Shown: piece by piece, positions 21,861 through 27,606 of the stretch
How positions within the stretch are numbered: the stretch's first letter is position 1
How the letters are laid out: each line of letters opens with the position of its first letter
Origin: an uncultured Rikenella sp.
GTDB lineage: Bacteria > Bacteroidota > Bacteroidia > Bacteroidales > Rikenellaceae
Direction: 5' to 3'
DNA: 27,606 nt
Assembly (NCBI RefSeq): GCF_910577125.1
Contig: NZ_CAJTMN010000021.1
Location: 1 to 27,606, forward strand
Notes under the pieces: model-generated
The model's input: the letters and a program-made list of their open reading frames with translations, nothing else
The model's database searches: none
Told to the model about the DNA's origin: nothing
Program-made: the position numbers and the translations under genes

Positions 21861-23405
21861 ATGAAGAACTACCTCCGCTACGCTTTCGGACTGGCCCTGC
21901 TGGTCGTCCTGATGACCGTCGGACTGAACTATATTCCCGAAAACGCCGTCCGCGCCGTCGGGCTCAAACCCGTAGACATTCTCGCCGACCTCAACCGGGG
22001 GAACACCGTCGGGGAGCTCGACCAGCTCGTGGGCGAAACCGAAGCCGGACGACGGCCGGAGGGGGGAGAGTACGTAGCCCGTTCGGTCTCGGAGCCGGAC
22101 ACCGTCGCTTCGGCGGAGGGCGACAGCACGCGCGCCGTGAGCACCATCTTCGTGGAGCCGGAACCGGAGCCGGAAGAGACGGGACGGACGGCGACGGATA
22201 CGACCCGGGCCCTTTTCGACACCACGCTACCGGGCGTTCCGGCACCTGCCGACACGACAGCTGCCGAAGAACGAGCGGGCGTGACGACGACACAAACCAC
22301 GCAACCGACACAGGGGGTGATTCCGATCGCGGACTACTCGTCGGACGGAAAGATGCTGCGGAACTTCATGGAAAAACTCGACCGGACGCGCAACATGCGG
22401 CGGCCGGTGCGGATCGGATTTATGGGTGACTCGTTCATCGAGGGCGACCTCCTCACCTCGGACTTCCGCGAGCTGATGCAGACCCGATACGGAGGCGGAG
22501 GGGTCGGTTTCGTGCCCATTACCTCGCAGGTCGCGGGATTCCGCCAGACGGTGGGACACAAGTTCGGCAAATGGAAACAGAGTTCGATCGTCAACAACAA
22601 ATCGGGCGCCTACACCATCTCGGCCTTCCGCTACACGCCGTCGGAGGACAGCTACGTGGAATACAAAGGCTCGTCCAACAAGAAACATCTGGATCGTTTC
22701 AAACGGGCCCGGCTGCTCTTCATCAGCAAGGGGCAGTCGGTGGTGCGGGCGACGGTCAACGGCGAACGGGAGTTCCTGCTCAACACCGAACCGTCGGAGG
22801 CGCTCCAGGAGATGACCATCGACGAGGATATCCGGACGATTCGCTACTCGGTCAACGACGTCGAGGGTTTTACGGCCTACGGGGTCTTTCTGGAGAATCC
22901 GACGGGTGTCTGCGTCGACAACTTCTCGGTGCGGGGCAACCCGGGAACGGTCATGGGACGGATCAACCCGACGCTCACGAGCCAGTTCGGCAGCCTCTCG
23001 CCGTACGACCTGATCATCCTGCAATACGGTCTGAACGTGGTGTCGAGCCAGGTGACGGACTACTCGACCTACCGCAAGCAGATGGCGGGGGTGGTGGAGC
23101 ACATCAAGCGGTGTTTCCCGGGGGTGGCGATTCTGGTGATGAGCGTGGGCGACCGGGCGACGCGGGACAATGGAGCGTTCGTGACGATGCCGGGCATCCG
23201 TGCGATGGTCTCGACGCAGGAGGAGGTGGCCAAGGAGTGCGGGGTGCTCTTCTGGAATACCTACGACGCGATGCGGGCGGCGGGCGGCATGGGGACTTTC
23301 GTCAAAAACGGATGGGCGGCCAAGGACTATACGCACATCTCGGCCCGGGGCGGCAAGAAGATCGCCACGGCCCTCTACGACGCATTCCAGGCGGCAGGAA
23401 AGTAA
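21861..23405 (+). CDS. SGNH/GDSL-type hydrolase-like envelope protein
   Basis: A 514-residue protein with a membrane anchor (YLRYAFGLALLVVLMTVGLNYIP), a Thr/Pro/Glu-rich linker of about 110 residues, and a C-terminal SGNH fold. Block I is GFMGDSFIEGD with Ser191; the closing block KDYTHIS supplies Asp489 and His492; QYGLN is a candidate for the Asn block. Such proteins often remove or add acetyl groups on cell-wall or surface glycans, sometimes beside an MBOAT acyltransferase, but none is next to it here. GTG at 21843 is in frame, but ATG at 21861 is preferred since it starts at the anchor. It is followed 11 bases later by argB. Substrate is unknown. Confidence 0.78.
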   Translation: MKNYLRYAFGLALLVVLMTVGLNYIPENAVRAVGLKPVDILADLNRGNTVGELDQLVGETEAGRRPEGGEYVARSVSEPDTVASAEGDSTRAVSTIFVEPEPEPEETGRTATDTTRALFDTTLPGVPAPADTTAAEERAGVTTTQTTQPTQGVIPIADYSSDGKMLRNFMEKLDRTRNMRRPVRIGFMGDSFIEGDLLTSDFRELMQTRYGGGGVGFVPITSQVAGFRQTVGHKFGKWKQSSIVNNKSGAYTISAFRYTPSEDSYVEYKGSSNKKHLDRFKRARLLFISKGQSVVRATVNGEREFLLNTEPSEALQEMTIDEDIRTIRYSVNDVEGFTAYGVFLENPTGVCVDNFSVRGNPGTVMGRINPTLTSQFGSLSPYDLIILQYGLNVVSSQVTDYSTYRKQMAGVVEHIKRCFPGVAILVMSVGDRATRDNGAFVTMPGIRAMVSTQEEVAKECGVLFWNTYDAMRAAGGMGTFVKNGWAAKDYTHISARGGKKIATALYDAFQAAGK

Positions 23406-23416
23406 TTGCAACGACG

Positions 23417-24205
23417 ATGAAAACACTGAAAGTCATCAAGATCGGCAGCAACGTGGTCGATCATCCGGAGAAATTACAGCAGTTTTTGCGCGACTTCGCG
23501 ACGCTCGAAGGACGCAAAGTACTGGTACACGGCGGGGGAAAGGTGGCGACGGCCATGGCCCGGGGGCTCGGCATCGAGGCGCAGATGATCAACGGGCGGC
23601 GGGTAACCGATGCCGAGATGCTGCGCATCGTCACGATGGTCTATGCGGGCCTGATCAACAAAAATATCGTGGCCGCTTTGCAGGGAGAGGGGTGCAACGC
23701 ACTGGGGCTCTGCGGAGCGGACGGCCGGCTGATCCGCTCGAAACGGCGACCGGTGACGGCCGAAGGGATCGACTACGGTTTCGTGGGCGATCCGGTCGAT
23801 TTCAACCTCGACACCGCCGCGACACTGATCGAAGGAGGTTTGGTACCGGTCGTGGCGCCTATTACTTTCGACGCGGAGGCAGGGGGCGGTTTGCTCAACA
23901 CCAACGCCGACACGGTGGCGCAGGCGGTGGCGGTGGGGCTGGCGGAACGGTATGCCGTCGAGCTGGTCTACTGCTTCGAGAAACGGGGAGTACTCAGGGA
24001 TGTGGAGGACGACAGCTCGGTGATCTCCGGCATCGACCCGGCCCTCTACGAACGACTCAAGGCAGACGGGGTGGTGGCGGACGGGATGCTGCCGAAGCTC
24101 GACAACGCCTTCGCGGCCATCCGGTCGGGGGTAAAAAGCGTGGTGATCTGCGCGGCCGAGCGGCTGACGATGCCGGGCTACGGGGGGACGACGCTGACCC
24201 TTTGA
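23417..24205 (+). CDS. argB: Acetylglutamate (or succinylglutamate) kinase
   Basis: ArgB phosphorylates the gamma-carboxyl of N-acylglutamate, the second step of arginine synthesis. The 262-residue protein shows IKIGSN near the start, the VHGGGK nucleotide-binding loop (39-42), the substrate-binding INGRRVTDAEML segment, and a GVLRD and GGMLPKL-like C-terminal part (DGMLPKLDNAF). The frame is open upstream through the SGNH gene region, but ATG at 23417 is the family start. In Bacteroides, the arginine pathway uses N-succinyl intermediates, so the acyl group here may be succinyl; sequence alone does not settle it. It lies 11 bases after the SGNH gene and 13 before birA, apart from the argC/argD pair on the other strand. 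Confidence 0.93.
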   Translation: MKTLKVIKIGSNVVDHPEKLQQFLRDFATLEGRKVLVHGGGKVATAMARGLGIEAQMINGRRVTDAEMLRIVTMVYAGLINKNIVAALQGEGCNALGLCGADGRLIRSKRRPVTAEGIDYGFVGDPVDFNLDTAATLIEGGLVPVVAPITFDAEAGGGLLNTNADTVAQAVAVGLAERYAVELVYCFEKRGVLRDVEDDSSVISGIDPALYERLKADGVVADGMLPKLDNAFAAIRSGVKSVVICAAERLTMPGYGGTTLTL

Positions 24206-24218
24206 TCGACGAAAAGTC

Positions 24219-24983
24219 ATGGAATTTCGGATCGTACAGTTAGAGGAGGTCACCTCGACGAACGACGTGGCGATGGCTTCGCCCGCTTCGTATCGCGAGG
24301 GGACGATCATCGCGGCGCGGCGCCAGACGGCGGGACGGGGACAGCGGGGAAACCGCTGGGTGAGCGAGGCGGGGATGAACCTGATGTTTTCGCTGGTGCT
24401 GGAGCCGACACACGTGCCGGTCGAACGGCAGTTCCGGATCAGCGAGGCGGCGGCGCTGGCCGCGAGCGATGCGGTGCGGGCGGTGACCCGGGGGGCGGTG
24501 GCGTGCGATATCAAGTGGCCGAACGACCTCTATGTCGGCGACCGGAAGCTCGGCGGGATTCTGATCGAACACTCCCTGCAAAGCGAATACCTGAGCCGGT
24601 CGGTGATCGGCATCGGCATCAATGTGCGGCAGCGGGAGTTCGATCCGTCGCTGCCCAATCCGACCTCGATCGCCAACGAACTGCCGCCGGATGCGACGCC
24701 GGTCGCTCCGGACGAGCTGTTGGCCGCGTTTTGCCGGGCTTTTTCGCCGCGTTACGCAGCATTGGAGAGCGGGGACGGGTGCAAGGCGTTGCACGCCGAT
24801 TTTACGGCCCGTTTGTGGCGGGGGAAGGCTCAGGAGAGATATCCTTATCGCGATGTCGCTTCGGGAGAGCGGTTCGAGGCGGCGGTGGCGGGGGTGGATG
24901 CGGATACCGGAGAGCTGATTCTGCGCCTCGCTTCGGGCGAGATACGGCGATACTGGTTCAAGGAGGTCGAAGCGATCTTTTAA
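24219..24983 (+). CDS. birA: Biotin--[acetyl-CoA-carboxylase] ligase
   Basis: BirA activates biotin to biotinyl-AMP and attaches it to a Lys of biotin carboxyl carrier proteins. The biotin/ATP loop TAGRGQRGNRW is at residues 37-47, followed by KWPNDLYVGDRKLGGILIE (from residue 99) and VIGIGINV. The 254-residue protein begins at the catalytic domain (MEFRIVQLEEVTSTND) with no N-terminal HTH, so it is the monofunctional type and does not repress biotin genes. A C-terminal SH3-like part (GERFEAAVAGVDADTGELIL) is present. It is the last gene of the plus-strand block, ahead of the shared terminator. Confidence 0.95.
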   Translation: MEFRIVQLEEVTSTNDVAMASPASYREGTIIAARRQTAGRGQRGNRWVSEAGMNLMFSLVLEPTHVPVERQFRISEAAALAASDAVRAVTRGAVACDIKWPNDLYVGDRKLGGILIEHSLQSEYLSRSVIGIGINVRQREFDPSLPNPTSIANELPPDATPVAPDELLAAFCRAFSPRYAALESGDGCKALHADFTARLWRGKAQERYPYRDVASGERFEAAVAGVDADTGELILRLASGEIRRYWFKEVEAIF

Positions 24984-24992
24984 TTGCAAAAT

Positions 24993-25025
24993 CGGGGCTC
25001 TATTCCGAGAAGGAATAGAGCCCCG
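24993..25025. terminator. Bidirectional terminator between birA and argD
   Basis: CGGGGCTCTATTCC-gaga-AGGAATAGAGCCCCG is a near-perfect 14-bp stem located between the convergent birA and argD stops, with short A/T tracts on both sides (AAAAT before, ATTCAT after). Confidence 0.8.
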
Positions 25026-25050
25026 ATTCATATCTCCGTCCCGGAGAAGA

Positions 25051-26184
25051 TTACGCCAGCAGCTTGCGCAGCGAGGCCAGCAGCCGGTCGCAATGCGCCT
25101 GCGTAATGTTCAGCGCGGGCAAGAGCCGGAAGGTGTTCTTGTCGGACGACGAGCCGACGAAGATGTGTTCGTCGAACAGGAGCCGTTTGCGGAACGGGGC
25201 GCTCTCTTCGTTCAGTTCGACGCCGATCATCAGCCCTTTGCCGCGCACCTCCCTGATGTTCGGCAGCTTCCGCAGCTCGGTCATCAGGTAGTCGCCCATC
25301 TTTTTCGCATTCTCCACCAGTTTGTCTTCGGTCATCACCTCGGCCACTGCCAGCGCAGCTGCGCAAGCCAGGTGGTTCCCCCCGAAGGTCGTCCCGAGCA
25401 TGCCGTATTTCGGAGCAATGTGCGGCGCAATCGAGACCGCAGCCACCGGAAACCCGTTCCCGATCCCTTTGGCCATGGTGTAGATGTCGGCATTCACCCC
25501 CGCCCAGTCGTGGGAGTAGTATTTCCCGGTCCGTCCGCAGCCGCACTGCACGCTGTCGGCGATATACAAGGCACCATATTTATCGCAAAGCGACCGAATC
25601 TTCCGCAGGTAGTCGTCGGAGGCGATCCGGATCCCGCCGACGCCCTGAATCCCTTCCAGAATCACGGCGGCAATCTCGTTCCCTTGCGTGGCAAAGAGTT
25701 TTTCGAGCTCCTGCTCGTCGTTCAGGGTGACGAAAATGACGTTCTCCGTCCGGTTCACCGGCGCGGTGATGTTCGGATTGTCGGTCGCGGCCACAGCGAG
25801 CGAGGTCCGCCCGTGGAAGGCGCCGTGCATGGCGACGATCTTCTTCCGACCGGTGTGGAACGAGGCGAGTTTCATGGCGTTCTCGTTGGCCTCAGCTCCG
25901 GAGTTGCACAAAAAGAGCTGGTAGTCGTCATGTCCGGACAACTTGCCGAGCTTCTCGGCGAGCTCCCGCTGGGCGCTGATCCGCACGGAGTTGGAATAAA
26001 ACCCGACTTTTCCGAGCTGGTCGGTCAGCCGCTTCACGTACTGCGGATGGGTGTGTCCGATCGAAATCACGGCATGACCGCCGTAAAAATCCAGATACTC
26101 TTCTCCTTTCTCGTCCCACACGGTGGAACCTTGCGCCTTCACGATCTCGATGTCGTAAAGGGGATATACGTCAAATAATTTCAT
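25051..26184 (-). CDS. argD: Acetylornithine (or succinylornithine) aminotransferase
   Basis: ArgD is a PLP enzyme that transaminates N-acylglutamate semialdehyde to N-acylornithine. The 377-residue sequence shows FYGGHAVISIGHTHPQ near the start, SGAEANE (95-101), the PLP-contacting Asp210 in IADSVQCGCGRTG, and the Schiff-base Lys239 in MAKGIGNG. In many bacteria the segment reads DEVQTG; the Ser in DSVQCG here is a natural variant. The start MKLFDVYPLYDI is 42 bases from the left end of DR-I. It is transcribed after argC, with the DR-I copy between them, and ends at the terminator shared with birA. Confidence 0.94.
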   Translation of the reverse strand: MKLFDVYPLYDIEIVKAQGSTVWDEKGEEYLDFYGGHAVISIGHTHPQYVKRLTDQLGKVGFYSNSVRISAQRELAEKLGKLSGHDDYQLFLCNSGAEANENAMKLASFHTGRKKIVAMHGAFHGRTSLAVAATDNPNITAPVNRTENVIFVTLNDEQELEKLFATQGNEIAAVILEGIQGVGGIRIASDDYLRKIRSLCDKYGALYIADSVQCGCGRTGKYYSHDWAGVNADIYTMAKGIGNGFPVAAVSIAPHIAPKYGMLGTTFGGNHLACAAALAVAEVMTEDKLVENAKKMGDYLMTELRKLPNIREVRGKGLMIGVELNEESAPFRKRLLFDEHIFVGSSSDKNTFRLLPALNITQAHCDRLLASLRKLLA

Positions 26185-26225
26185 GATCTGTAGTATTTTA
26201 TGAATTCGCTTATTTGCACCTTACC

Positions 26226-26504
26226 GGGAGGGTACTGTTCTTTTTGTTCACAAAAAGAACCAAAAAAACTTTAGAGGATGCTTACGCATCCTAAAGCTGC
26301 CGGCGGCCCAACTCTCGGACTCTTCTTTGGGCCGGGAGTTGTAGCGCGCAATAAGGTTTAGCTCGCATTAGCGCGCTACAACCCCGACCCAAAAGCAATC
26401 TCGAAGATTGAGGACTGCGGAGCCTAAGGCAGAGCGTAGCTATCACGAAAGTTCTTTGGGTACCTTTCTTTCAAGAAAGGTACAGTCCCATGCGGGTAGA
26501 TACG
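26226..26504 (+). repeat. Dispersed repeat DR-I, copy 2, between argC and argD
   Basis: Order as in copy 1: GGGAGGGTACT; hairpin GTTCTTTTTGT-tc-ACAAAAAGAAC; CTTTAGaGGATGC/GCATCCTAAAG; CTGCCGGCGGCCCAA; a long hairpin (about 26324-26400) whose inner stem GTTGTAGCGCGC pairs with GCGCGCTACAAC; ACTGCGGAGCCTAAGG; and a terminal hairpin GTACCTTTCTT-tc-AAGAAAGGTAC before GCGGGTAGATACG. The stems differ from copy 1 mostly by paired changes. At 279 bases it is shorter. No gene is present in it. Confidence 0.85.
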
Positions 26505-26517
26505 AATAAATGAACTA

Positions 26518-27510
26518 TTAAAAAGCCAGCGGTTTGAGTTGGAGTCCCATCGTTTCCGGCAGGCCGCACATGAGGTTCATGTTCTGCACCGCCTGTCCCG
26601 ACGCCCCCTTCAACAGGTTATCGATCACCGACATAATCAGCAGTTTACCCTCATGCACCGTCAGGTGGAGCAGGCATTTGTTGGTGTTCACGACCTGTTT
26701 CAGCGAAATCGCCTTGTCGCTGACGTGCGTAAACGCCGCCGGAGCATAGTAGTCCTTGTAAATCTGCTGCGCCTCCTCCAGCGTCCCGGCGAAATCGGTG
26801 TAGACCGAAGCGATAATCCCGCGCGTAAAGTCTCCGCGGTACGGGATGAAGTTCACAGCCCCGTCGAAAGCCGGTTCGAACGTACGGATCATCTGCCCCA
26901 CCTCGCGCAGGTGCTGGTGTTCGAACACCTTATAAGTGGAGAGGTTGTTGGCGCGCCACGAAAAGTGCGAGGTCGCGGCGAGCTTCTGCCCCGCCCCGGT
27001 CGAACCGGTCGTGGCCGAGATATGCACATCCCCCCGAATCAGCCCTTTGGCGGCCAACGGCAGCAAGGCGAGCTGCAGGCAGGTGGCGAAACATCCCGGA
27101 TTGGCGATGTTTTTCGCCTTTTTGATAGCATCGCGGTTCTGCTCCGGAAGTCCATAGAGAAACTCGTGCCCGTCGGTCGCCGTGTCGGGCACGATCCGGA
27201 AGTCCTGCGAGAGGTCGATAATCCTCACATCGGCGGCAATCTTATTAGCCTCCAGGAATTTCCGGGCGTCTCCGTGACCGACGCACAGGAACATCACGTC
27301 CACTTTCGGCAGCTGACCGACCGGTGCGTCGGTGAACCGCATCTCTGTATCGCCGAACAAATCGGCGTGCACGTCGCTCACCAGATTCCCGCCGTTCGAG
27401 TTGCTGTGCACGTACACCAGCTCGACGCCGGGATGGTGAATCAACAGCCGAACGGCTTCGCCTCCGGTATATCCGGCTCCGCCGATAATCCCTACTCGTA
27501 TCTTCTCCAT
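26518..27510 (-). CDS. argC: N-acetyl-gamma-glutamyl-phosphate reductase
   Basis: ArgC reduces N-acylglutamyl phosphate to the semialdehyde with NADPH, the step between ArgB and ArgD. The 330-residue protein has the Rossmann motif GGAGYTGGE near residue 10 and the catalytic Cys140 in NPGCFAT, with SATTGSTGAGQ downstream. Length is normal. The start MEKIRVGIIGG is 40 bases from the left end of another DR-I copy, and the stop is 13 bases from the DR-I copy that separates it from argD. In Bacteroides the neighbouring upstream gene is usually argG, which would lie just outside this window. Confidence 0.95.
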   Translation of the reverse strand: MEKIRVGIIGGAGYTGGEAVRLLIHHPGVELVYVHSNSNGGNLVSDVHADLFGDTEMRFTDAPVGQLPKVDVMFLCVGHGDARKFLEANKIAADVRIIDLSQDFRIVPDTATDGHEFLYGLPEQNRDAIKKAKNIANPGCFATCLQLALLPLAAKGLIRGDVHISATTGSTGAGQKLAATSHFSWRANNLSTYKVFEHQHLREVGQMIRTFEPAFDGAVNFIPYRGDFTRGIIASVYTDFAGTLEEAQQIYKDYYAPAAFTHVSDKAISLKQVVNTNKCLLHLTVHEGKLLIMSVIDNLLKGASGQAVQNMNLMCGLPETMGLQLKPLAF

Positions 27511-27550
27511 AATTTTAAAACTTAATCATTCGATTATTTGTACTTGCCCA

Positions 27551-27606
27551 AGAGGGTACTGTTCTCTTTGTGAACAAAGAGAACCAGAAAAACTTTAGAG
27601 GATGCT
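27551..27606 (+). repeat. Left end of dispersed repeat DR-I (copy 3, cut by window end)
   Basis: It begins AGAGGGTACT, with hairpin GTTCTCTTTGT-ga-ACAAAGAGAAC and the opening of the CTTTAGAGGATGC hairpin. The first stem is a third version, different from copies 1 and 2 but still fully paired. Confidence 0.85.

Noticed and set aside
22571..23416. Long upstream extension of the argB frame
   Set aside because: It overlaps the SGNH gene in another frame, and the argB family start is at 23417.

Overview
The window looks like a Bacteroidales chromosome, most likely Alistipes-like (Rikenellaceae). This is an inference from the high GC content, Bacteroidota-type -7 boxes (TAnnTTTG), the family-typical SLBB export protein and argD/argC/argB set, and an HdrCBA locus. 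There are 18 convincing protein genes and no tRNA, rRNA, CRISPR array, transposase or reverse transcriptase.

Layout. 86-3269 (-) is an hdrC-hdrB-hdrA cluster. 4614-6803 (-) is uvrB. 8056-10053 (-) holds two dTDP-rhamnose genes (rfbB, rfbD). 10164-11710 (-) holds mscL and prfB, the latter with a programmed +1 frameshift. 12581-15209 (-) holds a Gate-domain membrane protein, folA, a GtrA-like protein and a DUF3575-like outer-membrane protein. A divergent promoter pair at 15230-15256 then starts a compact plus-strand block: SLBB polysaccharide export protein, waaA, a SPOR-like protein, rpoN, an SGNH hydrolase-like protein, argB and birA. After a shared terminator, argD and argC run on the minus strand. 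Much of the content is envelope biogenesis (Kdo transfer, rhamnose, polysaccharide export) plus arginine synthesis.

The unusual part is between the minus-strand genes. Three gene-free islands (about 3594-4575, 7065-8055, 11963-12580) share one architecture. Each is preceded on the plus strand by a roughly 65-codon orphan reading frame ending ...LRCLSE-stop that resembles the C-terminal C-type-lectin-like domain of FISUMP/DUF1566 proteins. The frames have no start and no upstream gene body. Where the three copies differ in amino acid, many codons are of the form NNY, as expected of variable regions made by diversity-generating retroelements (DGRs). An 8-bp-stem hairpin follows each stop codon in a position reminiscent of DGR target hairpins. 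The islands then carry inverted copies of an R block and long bulged hairpins with constant outer stems and variable inner stems. A second dispersed repeat family (DR-I, about 280-360 bp) fills the hdrC-hdrB and argC-argD gaps and touches both window ends; its terminal hairpins differ between copies by paired changes.

The plus-strand block contains none of these repeats. The best candidate for something undescribed is the set of orphan variable-region cassettes attached to inverted-repeat islands. No mobilising enzyme is visible, so its mechanism is open.
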